Positions 8,299 through 15,817 of a stretch of DNA of 64,000 nt are shown piece after piece. Source of the DNA: Streptomyces maremycinicus (lineage in GTDB: Bacteria > Actinomycetota > Actinomycetes > Streptomycetales > Streptomycetaceae). The stretch spans positions 186,001-250,000 of the forward strand of contig NZ_BBYG01000018.1 in NCBI RefSeq assembly GCF_001184025.1, given 5' to 3'. Positions within the stretch are counted from its first letter, which is position 1. Each line of letters begins with the position of its first letter. The notes under the pieces are model-generated. The model was not told the DNA's origin, made no database searches, and was given only the letters and a program-made list of their open reading frames with translations. The position numbers and the translations under genes were made by a program.

Positions 8299-8904
8299 AT
8301 GCGCAAAAAGACCAAGTGGTACGCCGCCGCGCTCGGGCTCACCACGGCGGGAGCCTTCGTGCTCACCGCCGGGGGTGCGAGCGGCCACGGCTACACCGAC
8401 CTCCCCATCAGCCGGCAGAAGCTCTGCCAGAACGGCTCCGTCACCAACTGCGGTGACATCCAGTGGGAGCCGCAGAGCGTCGAGGGCCCGAAGGGCTTCC
8501 CGGCGTCCGGCGCGGCCGACGGAAGGATCTGCTCCGCGAACAACACCCGGTTCGCCCAGCTCGACAGTCCCAAGACCCCCTCGGGCACGGCGTGGCCGGC
8601 CAGCAAGGTGACCGGCGGTCAGAGCTACACCTTCAGGTGGCAGTTCACCGCCATGCACGCCACGTCCGACTTCAGGTACTACGTCACCAAGCAGGGCTGG
8701 AACCAGAACCACAACCTGGCCCGTTCCGACCTCAACCTCACCCCGTTCCTGACCGTGCCCTACGGCGGTCAGCGGCCCCCGTCCACCCTCTCGCACAGCG
8801 GCACGCTGCCGTCCGGGCTCAGCGGACGTCACGTGATCGTCGCGGTGTGGACGGTCGCCGACACGACCAACGCGTTCTACGCGTGCTCGGACGTCACGTT
8901 CTGA
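8299..8904 (+). CDS. AA10 lytic polysaccharide monooxygenase (chitin-binding protein)
   Basis: This is a secreted copper enzyme that oxidatively cleaves crystalline chitin (some members cleave cellulose). The 201-residue precursor has a signal peptide ending ...GGASG, so His30 (HGYTDLPIS) becomes the mature N-terminus. That residue is one half of the copper histidine brace; His120 in WQFTAMHAT is the second. Cysteines in KLCQNGSVTNCGD, RICSA and YACSDVTF match the family disulfides. There is a single domain with no extra CBM. The ribosome binding site is CAGGAG, upstream of ATG 8299. The DasR-type element upstream predicts induction by N-acetylglucosamine/chitin signals. Confidence 0.95.
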   Translation: MRKKTKWYAAALGLTTAGAFVLTAGGASGHGYTDLPISRQKLCQNGSVTNCGDIQWEPQSVEGPKGFPASGAADGRICSANNTRFAQLDSPKTPSGTAWPASKVTGGQSYTFRWQFTAMHATSDFRYYVTKQGWNQNHNLARSDLNLTPFLTVPYGGQRPPSTLSHSGTLPSGLSGRHVIVAVWTVADTTNAFYACSDVTF

Positions 8905-8918
8905 GCATCGCCCGAACT

Positions 8919-8987
8919 CCCCCGGGTCCGTACGCGGGCAGGCGTCCCGCACACCGGCCAGACCAGGCCGGCGTCCGGACCCGGGGG
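8919..8987 (+). terminator. Long inverted repeat after the LPMO gene
   Basis: CCCCCGGGTCCG (8919-8930) pairs perfectly with CGGACCCGGGGG (8976-8987). The loop contains a second hairpin built on GGCC. This is probably the LPMO terminator. Confidence 0.6.
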
Positions 8988-9018
8988 AACCCCTCGAAGC
9001 ACCCTTCTCCTGGTGCCC

Positions 9019-9085
9019 GCTCGCCGGATCGGTGCGCGCTCACCGGATCGGTGCGCGCTCACCGGATGGTCCCCGCTCGGCGGAT
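9019..9085. repeat. 19-bp tandem repeat, about three and a half copies
   Basis: Units like GCTCACCGGATCGGTGCGC follow one another between the LPMO and the acyl-CoA ligase genes, decaying at the right end (GCTCGGCGGATG). No function is evident; slippage expansion is likely. Confidence 0.6.
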
Positions 9086-9156
9086 GTCCGCCGGGGCGGA
9101 GGACTTCCCGCCGCGACTCTCCACATCTGACGGTGCGTCAACTACCGTGCGGCGCC

Positions 9157-10875
9157 ATGGAGTCCGTCGCCGAACTCGTAGCGTCCCGGTGGGGAGACCA
9201 CCGTCCGGGCCTGTGGTGCCGGCACCCCGCGCACCCGCAGGACACCGTCCTCACCCACCACGAGGTCGCGGCCGGCGCCGCCGCCCGGGCCGCGCTGCTG
9301 GCCGACCTGCTCCCGGCGGACGGCCCGCCGCATCTCGGGGTCCTGCTGGACAACACCCCGGAGTTCCCGCTCTGGCTGTCGGCCGCCGCGCTGGCCGGCG
9401 CGGCCGTCGCCGGGATCAACCCCACCCGGCGGGGTCCCGAACTGGCCCGGGACATCCTGCACACCGCGTGCCGGCTGCTGATCACCGAGCCCACCCACCT
9501 CCCCCTCCTCAGGGGCCTCGACCTGCCCGGGGTCCGGCTGCTCATCACCGGCACCCCGGGATACGACGCCCTGCTCGCCCCGTACGCGGACGCCCGCCCC
9601 GACCCCTCCCGGGCCACCCCGGCCGACCGGCTCCTGCTCTACTTCACCTCCGGCTCGACCGGCGCGCCCAAGGCCGCGATCTGCACCCAGGGGCGGCTGG
9701 CCGCCGCCGGGCGCTCCCTGGCCGGACAGTTCTCCGTGCGCCGCGAGGACGTGCACTACGTCTGCATGCCGATGTTCCACGGCAACGCCGTGATCGCCGA
9801 CTGGGCGCCCGCCCTGGTGGCCGGGGCCGGGGTGGCGCTGCGGCGGCGGTTCTCGGCGTCCGGGTTCCTGGAGGATGTGCGGCGTTACCGGGCGACGTAC
9901 TTCACCTATGTGGGCCGGGCGATCCAGTACGTGCTGGCCACCGAGCCGGGACCGGACGACCGGGACCACGCGCTGCGGCTCGGCTTCGGCACCGAGGCGG
10001 GCACGGTGGACGCGGCCGCCTTCGAGCGGAGGTTCGGGGTACGGCTGGTGGAGGGCTACGGCTCCTCGGAGGGCGGGGCGGCCGTGCAGTGGTCGCCGGG
10101 GACTCCCGCGGGGGCGGTCGGTCGGGCGGGACCCGGTCTCGTCGTCCTCGACCAGGTGACGGGCGCCGAGTGTCCGCCGGCCGTGCTCGACCCGGCCGGC
10201 CGGCTGCTGAACGGCGACGAGGCGATCGGTGAGCTGGTCAACCGGGGTCCGAACCTCTTCGAGGGCTATTGGCGCAATCCGGCGGCGGAGGCGGAGCGGC
10301 GCCGGGCGGACGGGGAGTACTGGACCGGCGACCTCTTCTACCGCGATCGCGCGGGGTTCCTGTACTTCGCGGGCCGCACCGACGACCGGCTCCGCGTCGA
10401 CAGCGAGAACCTGGCCGCCGCGATGATCGAGAACATCCTCGCCCGGTACCGGGGGGCGGCCGCGGTGGCCGTCTACGCGGTGCCGGATCCGGTGACCGGG
10501 GACCAGGTGATGGCGGCGCTGGCCGGATCCTTCGAGCCGCTCGGTTTCGCCGAGTTCCTGCTCGCCCAGCCCGATCTGGGGACGAAGATGGCGCCCCGGT
10601 TCGTACGGGTGCTGGAGCGGATGCCCGTCACCGCCACGAACAAGATCCACCGGGGGCTGCTGCGGCGGGAGGGGATCCGCTGCGCCGATCCGGTGTGGTG
10701 GCGGCCCCCGGGAAGGGCGACGTACCGAAGGCTGACCGCACAGGACGTCGAGAGTCTGGAGAGGTCGGCTGACCGGACGGACGGGGCGGACGGGGCGGAC
10801 GCCGAAGGGCCCCCCGTGTCCACGAGGGGCCCTTCACCGGTGCGCCGCCAGGGACTCGAACCCCGGACCCGCTGA
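9157..10875 (+). CDS. AMP-dependent acyl-CoA synthetase (FadD17-like), 3' end runs into tRNA
   Basis: This 572-residue ANL-superfamily enzyme activates a carboxylic acid with ATP and CoA. The P-loop-like motif LLLYFTSGSTGAPKAA, the adenylate motif GYGSSEGGAAVQWSPG, YWTGDLFYRD and the C-terminal lysine motif MPVTATNKIHR are all present. The usual family C-terminus is reached near RLTAQDVESLE. The reading frame then continues through Asp/Gly-rich residues, a tRNA terminator hairpin and the antisense of tRNA-Lys (ending RRQGLEPRTR), and stops inside that tRNA. An original stop codon may have been lost. ATG 9157 has no ribosome binding site but lies eight bases after TACCGT, so the transcript may be leaderless. 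The substrate is unknown. Confidence 0.85.
   Translation: MESVAELVASRWGDHRPGLWCRHPAHPQDTVLTHHEVAAGAAARAALLADLLPADGPPHLGVLLDNTPEFPLWLSAAALAGAAVAGINPTRRGPELARDILHTACRLLITEPTHLPLLRGLDLPGVRLLITGTPGYDALLAPYADARPDPSRATPADRLLLYFTSGSTGAPKAAICTQGRLAAAGRSLAGQFSVRREDVHYVCMPMFHGNAVIADWAPALVAGAGVALRRRFSASGFLEDVRRYRATYFTYVGRAIQYVLATEPGPDDRDHALRLGFGTEAGTVDAAAFERRFGVRLVEGYGSSEGGAAVQWSPGTPAGAVGRAGPGLVVLDQVTGAECPPAVLDPAGRLLNGDEAIGELVNRGPNLFEGYWRNPAAEAERRRADGEYWTGDLFYRDRAGFLYFAGRTDDRLRVDSENLAAAMIENILARYRGAAAVAVYAVPDPVTGDQVMAALAGSFEPLGFAEFLLAQPDLGTKMAPRFVRVLERMPVTATNKIHRGLLRREGIRCADPVWWRPPGRATYRRLTAQDVESLERSADRTDGADGADAEGPPVSTRGPSPVRRQGLEPRTR
10804..10835 (-). terminator. Hairpin terminator after tRNA-Lys copy 2
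   Basis: GAAGGGCCCC pairs perfectly with GGGGCCCTTC (10 bp). It lies downstream of the minus-strand tRNA and inside the 3' end of the opposing ligase reading frame. Confidence 0.7.
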
Positions 10876-10914
10876 TTAAGAGTCAGCTGCTCTAACCAAC
10901 TGAGCTAGCGGCGC
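10841..10914 (-). tRNA. tRNA-Lys (CTT), copy 2
   Basis: It is identical over 74 nt to copy 1, with the same CTT anticodon loop and no encoded CCA. A TAGTAT -10-like hexamer (complement of 10957-10962) lies upstream. The region beyond it (GGGGGTGCTCCGGACCA) resembles that upstream of copy 1, suggesting the promoter was duplicated with the gene. It overlaps the end of the opposing ligase frame. Confidence 0.97.
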
Positions 10915-11027
10915 ATGACTCCCGTCCTCCGCCTTCGGCGGCTGACGACGGAGAAAATACTACCCGGTCCGCGGGGGTGCTCCGGACCACGCCGGCGGCG
11001 CCCGCGGGCCCGCCGGCCGGATCTTCC

Positions 11028-11786
11028 TCAGATCGCCAGCGACAGGAGTACCGGTGCGGCGTTCCTGTTCAGGGTCTCGGCGGCCTGGCGGAGCCGGTGG
11101 GCGTGCTCGACGGGCAGCGAGAGGGCCAGGCAGCCCGCCAGGGAGCCGGCGGTGATCGGTACGGCCGCGCAGACCGTGCCGATCGCGTACTCCTGGAGGT
11201 CGAGCACCGGGACCGTGGGCGGCTGCGCCTCCAGCCGGGAGAGCAGCAGCTTGTCGCTGGTGATGGTGCGCGAGGTGAGCCGGGCCATCTTGTGCCGGGA
11301 GAGATGGTCGCGCCGGCCGTTGTGGTCGAGCTGGCCGAGCAGGCTCTTGCCGAGCGCGGTGGCGTGCGCGGAGGAGCGGAAGTCGACCCACTCGTTGACG
11401 GACGGCGTGGCGGGGCCGTCGGCGTACTGGGTGATCGTGACCTCGCCGTCGACGTACCGGCTGATGTAGACGGCGGCGCCGACGGAGTCCCGGAGCCGGT
11501 CGAGGGTGTGCTGGAGCTGGTCGTGCAGGGCCTGTTCGCGGTGGTGGGCGGAGCCCAGGCGGGTCAGCGCGGCGCCCGTCACGTACGCCCCGTCGGCGAT
11601 CTGCTCGACATAGCCCTCGCGGCGCAGCATGCGCAGGAGAGCGGTCAGCCGCTCCGCGGTGAGGCCGCTCTGGCGGGCGAGTTCGGCGTCGGTGACACCG
11701 GTGGAGTGCCGGGCCACCGTCTCCAGGACGCGCAGTGCTTCCTGGGCCGAGTGGTACGGCACGGTCGGCTCGTGCTTCAGCGCCAC
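11028..11786 (-). CDS. IclR-family transcriptional regulator
   Basis: This 252-residue regulator has an N-terminal winged helix (SAQEALRVLETVARHSTGVT, then LARQSGLTAERLTALLRMLRR). A C-terminal IclR effector domain follows, with blocks such as HATALGKSLL and YAIGTVCAAVPI. The GTG start at 11786 has a run of G residues (GGGGGG) four bases upstream; the longer in-frame extension is not conserved-looking. It lies directly downstream of, and on the same strand as, the ehuBCDA importer genes, separated by a hairpin. It is therefore a candidate local regulator. An inverted pair TGGCCGT/ACGGCCA about 30 bases apart (11811-11853) lies in its upstream region and could be its own operator. Confidence 0.85.
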   Translation of the reverse strand: MALKHEPTVPYHSAQEALRVLETVARHSTGVTDAELARQSGLTAERLTALLRMLRREGYVEQIADGAYVTGAALTRLGSAHHREQALHDQLQHTLDRLRDSVGAAVYISRYVDGEVTITQYADGPATPSVNEWVDFRSSAHATALGKSLLGQLDHNGRRDHLSRHKMARLTSRTITSDKLLLSRLEAQPPTVPVLDLQEYAIGTVCAAVPITAGSLAGCLALSLPVEHAHRLRQAAETLNRNAAPVLLSLAI

Positions 11787-11926
11787 GGTTCCCCCCTGGT
11801 CGCTTCTCTGGCCGTGATCCGGGCAGCGAATCACTTCCACGATAACGGCCAGGAGGGCCGCCGGGAGGGGTTGTCGGCGAGAATGTGGAGCGCCTTCGGC
11901 CCCCTCAACTGCGCCGCCGACCCGTT

Positions 11927-11936
11927 GGCATATGCC
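11927..11936. repeat. GGCATATGCC palindrome
   Basis: A perfect 10-bp palindrome lies between the IclR gene and ehuA. The same decamer is the centre of the longer palindrome at 25664-25689. Its role is unknown. Confidence 0.4.
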
Positions 11937-12015
11937 GTGGTCATGGCCCGTCCTCGGGACCAGGGATGCTGTGCGGATCCGCTCCCCGGAGCCGGGTGTG
12001 CGGCCGGGTGCGAAA

Positions 12016-12038
12016 GCCCTCGCGGACACCGCGAGGGC
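12016..12038 (-). terminator. Terminator hairpin of the ehuBCDA operon
   Basis: GCCCTCGCGG pairs perfectly with CCGCGAGGGC across a three-base loop, 46 bases after the ehuA stop. Between them the 12-base unit GCACGGCCTTCT is repeated; the repeat reaches into the end of ehuA. Confidence 0.7.
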
Positions 12039-12083
12039 CCGCACCGCGGCGGGCTGGAGCACGGCCTTCTGGGGCACGGCCTT

Positions 12084-12908
12084 CTAGAGCACGGCCTTGA
12101 GGAACTCCCGCGTCCGCTCCTTCTCCGGCTCGCTGAAGATCTTCTCCGGCGGCCCCGACTCGATGACGCGGCCGGAGTCGAACATCAGGACCTGGTCCGA
12201 GATGTCCCGGGCGAAGCTCATCTCGTGGGTCACGCAGAGCATGGTGATGTCGGTGGTGCGGGCGATGTCCCGCAGCACGTCCAGGACACCGACCACCAGC
12301 TCGGGGTCCAGCGCGGAGGTCACCTCGTCCAGCAGCAGCACCTGCGGCCGCATCGCCAGCGCCCGGGCGATCGCCACCCGCTGCTGCTGGCCGCCGGACA
12401 GCTGGGTCGGGTACTTGTCGAGGTGCTCGGTCAGACCCACCAGTTCGAGCAGCTCCCTGGCCCGCTCCTCGGCCTCGTCCTTGGACAGGCCGAGGACGGT
12501 GACCGGGGCCTCGGTGATGTTGCGCAGCACCTTCATGTTCGGGAAGAGGTTGAACTGCTGGAAGACCATCCCGATGTTCTTGCGGACCTCGCGGACGTGC
12601 TTCTCGCCGGCCCGGACCAGCTTGCCGTTGCGCTCCTCGTGGGTCAGGAGTTCGCCGCCCACCCTGATCGTGCCCTCGTCGGGCTCGGTCAGGGTCATCA
12701 GCAGCCGCAGGATCGTCGTCTTGCCGGAGCCCGACGGGCCGATCAGGGTGACGTGCTTGCCGGAGTCGACGGAGAAGTCGAGCCGGTCGAGGACGGTGTT
12801 GTCGCCGAAGCGCTTGGTGACCTGGTCGAACCGGATCAGTTCACTGCCGTCCACCGGCGGGTTGGCGAGGAGGCCGGTGTTCTCTGCGGGGTGGGTGTCA
12901 GCGGACAA
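12084..12908 (-). CDS. ehuA: Ectoine-type ABC importer ATP-binding protein
   Basis: This is the ATPase of a polar amino acid/ectoine-family ABC importer, 274 residues. Walker A is LIGPSGSGKTT, the signature is LSGGQQQRVAIARAL, and Walker B is VLLLDEVTSALDPE, followed by a VTHE switch. It starts with TTG 12908, which has GGAG seven bases upstream and overlaps the end of ehuD by 11 bases. The next alternative is an in-frame GTG (VDGSELIRF). It is the last gene of the four-gene operon. The Ehu assignment rests mainly on the substrate-binding protein; a glutamate or other amino acid importer of the same family is the alternative. Confidence 0.85.
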   Translation of the reverse strand: MSADTHPAENTGLLANPPVDGSELIRFDQVTKRFGDNTVLDRLDFSVDSGKHVTLIGPSGSGKTTILRLLMTLTEPDEGTIRVGGELLTHEERNGKLVRAGEKHVREVRKNIGMVFQQFNLFPNMKVLRNITEAPVTVLGLSKDEAEERARELLELVGLTEHLDKYPTQLSGGQQQRVAIARALAMRPQVLLLDEVTSALDPELVVGVLDVLRDIARTTDITMLCVTHEMSFARDISDQVLMFDSGRVIESGPPEKIFSEPEKERTREFLKAVL

Positions 12909-13545
12909 GGCGTCGCTCCAGGGCTCGGATCAGGAGGGAGGCGGGGTAGGCGATGACGATGAAGGCCACGCCGACGACGGTCAGCGCCTCGGTGGTGAAG
13001 GTCTCGTTGCTGAAGGCCTGGGCCTCGCCGAGCATGTCGAAGGCCCCGATGGTCGCGATCATCGGGGAGTCCTTGAGCATGGCGACGACGTAGTTGCCCA
13101 GCGGCGGGACCACGCGGCGGATCGCCTGCGGGAGGATCACCGCCCGCCAGGTGCGTCCCCTGGACAGGCTCAGCGCGGTGGCCGCCTCCCACTGGCCGGC
13201 CGGGACGCCCTCGATGCCCGCGCGGTAGACCTCCGCGGTGTAGGTGGAGTAGTGCAGTCCGAGCCCGATGATGCCGGTGGTGAGCGGCGACATCGACGGG
13301 CCGAAGTCGGGGACCACGTAGAAGAGGAAGAAGAGCTGCACCAGCAGCGGTGTGTTGCGGATGAACTCCGTGACGGCGATGACCGGCAGGCGCACCCAGG
13401 CCTGCGCGGAGCGCTGTGCCAGCGCCCACACCAGGCCCAGCGCGAAGGCGATCAGGGTGCCGACGGCCAGCGCTTGCAGGGTGACGAGCACGCCGTCCCA
13501 GAACCGCGGCATGAAGTCGTCCACGACGTTCCAGTCCCAGTTCAT
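12898..13545 (-). CDS. ehuD: Ectoine-type ABC importer permease EhuD
   Basis: This 215-residue HisM/GlnP-type inner-membrane permease has about five transmembrane helices (for example VLVTLQALAVGTLIAFALGL). The ATPase-contacting EAA loop is PAGQWEAATALSLSRG, ending in ILPQA. ATG 13545 overlaps the ehuC stop as ATGA, showing translational coupling. The longer in-frame extension upstream lies inside ehuC and is not real. It would form the channel with EhuC. Confidence 0.85.
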   Translation of the reverse strand: MNWDWNVVDDFMPRFWDGVLVTLQALAVGTLIAFALGLVWALAQRSAQAWVRLPVIAVTEFIRNTPLLVQLFFLFYVVPDFGPSMSPLTTGIIGLGLHYSTYTAEVYRAGIEGVPAGQWEAATALSLSRGRTWRAVILPQAIRRVVPPLGNYVVAMLKDSPMIATIGAFDMLGEAQAFSNETFTTEALTVVGVAFIVIAYPASLLIRALERRLVR

Positions 13546-14282
13546 CCCCTGCCTCCTGCGGTCTGCGGTTCGGCCTCGAGGCCCTTGCCGCGGGTTGCGG
13601 GCTTCCCGTTCGTCCCGCCGGTCTTCGCCGGCAGCTGTCCGATCCCGGCCTTCGCCCTGCGCTCCAGCAGCCGCATACCGCGGGTGATGAGGAAGGCGAG
13701 CACGAAGTAGAGGACGAGCAGCAGGGTGTAGACCGGGGTGGTCTCGTTGGTGCCCAGCCGGAGCAGATTGCCGGCGAAGGTCATGTCGGCCACCGTGATG
13801 ACCGAGACCAGGGCGGTGCCCTTCAGCAACTCGATCAGCAGGTTGTTGAACGGCGGCACCATCTCGGGCCAGGCCTGGGGCAGTTCGATCAGCCGCAGCC
13901 GCTGCCAGCGGGTGAAGTTGAGGGCGATGCCCGCTTCCTTCTGCGCCGGGGTGACGGCGGCCAGGGAACCGCGCACGATCTCGGAGCCGTAGGCGCCGTA
14001 CGTCAGGCCGAGCGCGCTGACACCGGCCCACATGGGCACCAACTGCCAGCCGAAGAGAGGCAGCGCGAAGAACATCCAGAACATCAGCACCAGCGCCGAC
14101 ATGCCGCGGAAGATCTCGAAGTAGGTCCCGGCGACGAAGCGGACCACCCAGTACCGCGAGCCGCGGGCGAGGCCGATGCCGAACGCGATGGCGGCGCCGA
14201 GGGCGGCGGCGTACACCGTCACCTGGACGGTCACCCAGACACCCGGCAGGAACCAGGTGGTGAAGAACTCGGAGGTCATCAT
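13542..14282 (-). CDS. ehuC: Ectoine-type ABC importer permease EhuC
   Basis: This 246-residue permease of the His/Glu/Gln/ectoine family has membrane helices from GVWVTVQVTVYAAALGAAIA onward and the EAA loop TPAQKEAGIALNFTRWQ. Its C-terminal tail (about residues 215-246) is hydrophilic and Lys/Gly-rich, longer than in typical homologues. The start ATG 14282 shares its A with the ehuB stop (TGATG), so the two are tightly coupled. It pairs with EhuD. Confidence 0.85.
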   Translation of the reverse strand: MMTSEFFTTWFLPGVWVTVQVTVYAAALGAAIAFGIGLARGSRYWVVRFVAGTYFEIFRGMSALVLMFWMFFALPLFGWQLVPMWAGVSALGLTYGAYGSEIVRGSLAAVTPAQKEAGIALNFTRWQRLRLIELPQAWPEMVPPFNNLLIELLKGTALVSVITVADMTFAGNLLRLGTNETTPVYTLLLVLYFVLAFLITRGMRLLERRAKAGIGQLPAKTGGTNGKPATRGKGLEAEPQTAGGRG

Positions 14283-15208
14283 CAGCCGCACAGCTCCTTC
14301 GCCGTGAGGTCCGTCATGTCGGCCTCGGTGAAGCCGAACGGGCCGACGATCCGCAGGAGTTCGCGGTAGTCGTTCTCCTTGAGCTTCAGCAGCTCCTCGT
14401 TGAACGCGTCACGCAGGTTCTTCTCGGACTGCCGGAAGGCGAACCCGCCGGCGCCGTAGGCGGGCTTGCCGTCGACCACGGGCTGGAACGGCTCGGTCGC
14501 CGACACCCGGCCGGAACCCGCCACCGCCGACTTGACGGTGATGCGGGTGCCCGCGAAGGCGTCCACCCGTCCCTGGGCCACCGCGTCGAGTCCGGCTACC
14601 TGGTCCGGCAGGACCAGTACATCGCCGATGCCCGCGGCCTTGGCGTAGTCGATCTGGGCGTAGGCCTTGCCGGAGGCGAGCTTGAGGCCCTTCTTCCTGA
14701 CGTCGTCGTACGTCTTGATGCCGTGCGGATTGCCCTTCCTGACGATGAAGGCGTCCAGCATCAGGTAGTCCGGGTCGGCGAACAGCACCTGCTCGCACCG
14801 CGGGGGGTTGATGTACATCCCGGCCGACACCACATCGAACTGCCGGGCCTTCAGCCCGGGTATGAGGGCACCGAAGTCCACCGGCACCGGCTTGACCTCG
14901 TCGATGCCCAGCTTCCTGAAGACCACCTTCGCGATCGCGGGGGCCTCTCCGGTGGCCTGTCCGTCGTCCCCGACATAGCCGAAGGGCGGTTCGCTGGCGA
15001 TGCCGATCTTCACGGACCCCTGATCCCGCAAGGTGTCCAGGAGGCTGCCTCCCAACACCTTCCCGTCTCCCGGGACGCGGCCGCAGCCGGCCACCCCGAG
15101 ACTTCCGGCCGCGCCGAGCGACACCGCTCCGGCGAGCAGCGAGCGTCGACTGAGTCTTCCCTGGCGTCCGTTGTCGGTTCCTGATCGATGTGTGCTTGGT
15201 CGAGCCAT
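14282..15208 (-). CDS. ehuB: Ectoine/hydroxyectoine-type solute-binding lipoprotein
   Basis: This is the periplasmic-type binding protein of the importer. The N-terminus combines a twin-arginine-like SRRSLLAG with a lipobox (VAGCG), so it is an exported lipoprotein. The mature part matches the EhuB pattern: VKIGIASEPPFGYVG, TGEAPAIAKVVFRKLG, FGALIPGLKARQFDVVSAGM and PPRCEQVLFADPDY. Family knowledge links this pattern to ectoine and hydroxyectoine binding. Here the island lacks the standard ectoine-degrading enzymes, so the ligand could be a related small zwitterion. ATG 15208 is taken as start; ATG 15232 adds eight residues, and neither has a strong ribosome binding site. It diverges from the DUF3830 gene. 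Confidence 0.85.
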   Translation of the reverse strand: MARPSTHRSGTDNGRQGRLSRRSLLAGAVSLGAAGSLGVAGCGRVPGDGKVLGGSLLDTLRDQGSVKIGIASEPPFGYVGDDGQATGEAPAIAKVVFRKLGIDEVKPVPVDFGALIPGLKARQFDVVSAGMYINPPRCEQVLFADPDYLMLDAFIVRKGNPHGIKTYDDVRKKGLKLASGKAYAQIDYAKAAGIGDVLVLPDQVAGLDAVAQGRVDAFAGTRITVKSAVAGSGRVSATEPFQPVVDGKPAYGAGGFAFRQSEKNLRDAFNEELLKLKENDYRELLRIVGPFGFTEADMTDLTAKELCG

Positions 15209-15305
15209 GGGCGCGCGGCTACCCGACTTCATGCGGGTTACACGGGCCTCTTTCGGCCCCGGCAGTCACCGAGGCCGCCTTGACCCCGGGTGGACCATGG
15301 AACGC

Positions 15306-15815
15306 ATGGCTGACCGATACATCGAAGTCTCGCTGGTCAAGCGCGGGATCACCGCCACGGCGCAGCTGCTCGACGATCGTGCGCCGATCACCTGCGCGGC
15401 CGTCTGGGATTCCCTTCCGCTCGCCGGAGACGTCTACCACGCCAAATACGCCCGCAACGAGATCTACGCCCTTTTCCCGCCCTTCGCGACATCCGAGCCA
15501 CCGCTGGAGAACCCGACCGTCACACCCATTCCGGGAGACCTCTGCTATTTCTCCTTCGCGGGAGCGGAACTCGGCACCCGGGCCTACGGCTACGACCGGG
15601 AGGTCCGCCCCGGCACCACGGTCGTCGACCTGGCCCTGTTCTACGAACGCAACAACCTGCTGCTGAACGGCGACGTCGGCTGGGTCCCCGGCATCGTCTG
15701 GGGCCGGGTGACGAAGGGCCTGGAGGAGATGGCGCGAGCGTGCAACGACCTGTGGCGGACGGGCGCGGCGGGCGAGACGCTGCGGTTCCGGCGGTCCGGC
15801 CCGCCCGGCCCGTGA
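15306..15815 (+). CDS. DUF3830 (cyclophilin-like fold) protein
   Basis: This 169-residue cytoplasmic protein begins MADRYIEVSLVKRGITATAQ and contains PITCAAVWDSLP, YHAKYARNEIY and PGDLCYFSF. This is the DUF3830 pattern, a cyclophilin-like beta-barrel family of unknown activity often placed next to solute importers and amidohydrolases. ATG 15306 was chosen; ATG 15297 is also in frame. The stop lies two bases from that of the convergent amidase gene, and the gene diverges from ehuB, so it is embedded in the island. It may bind or isomerise a pathway intermediate, which is inference only. Confidence 0.75.
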   Translation: MADRYIEVSLVKRGITATAQLLDDRAPITCAAVWDSLPLAGDVYHAKYARNEIYALFPPFATSEPPLENPTVTPIPGDLCYFSFAGAELGTRAYGYDREVRPGTTVVDLALFYERNNLLLNGDVGWVPGIVWGRVTKGLEEMARACNDLWRTGAAGETLRFRRSGPPGP

Positions 15816-15817
15816 CC

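Noticed and set aside
12097..13710. 537-residue plus-strand frame over ehuA-ehuC
   Set aside because: It is a shadow of the minus-strand transporter genes, which have complete ABC motifs.
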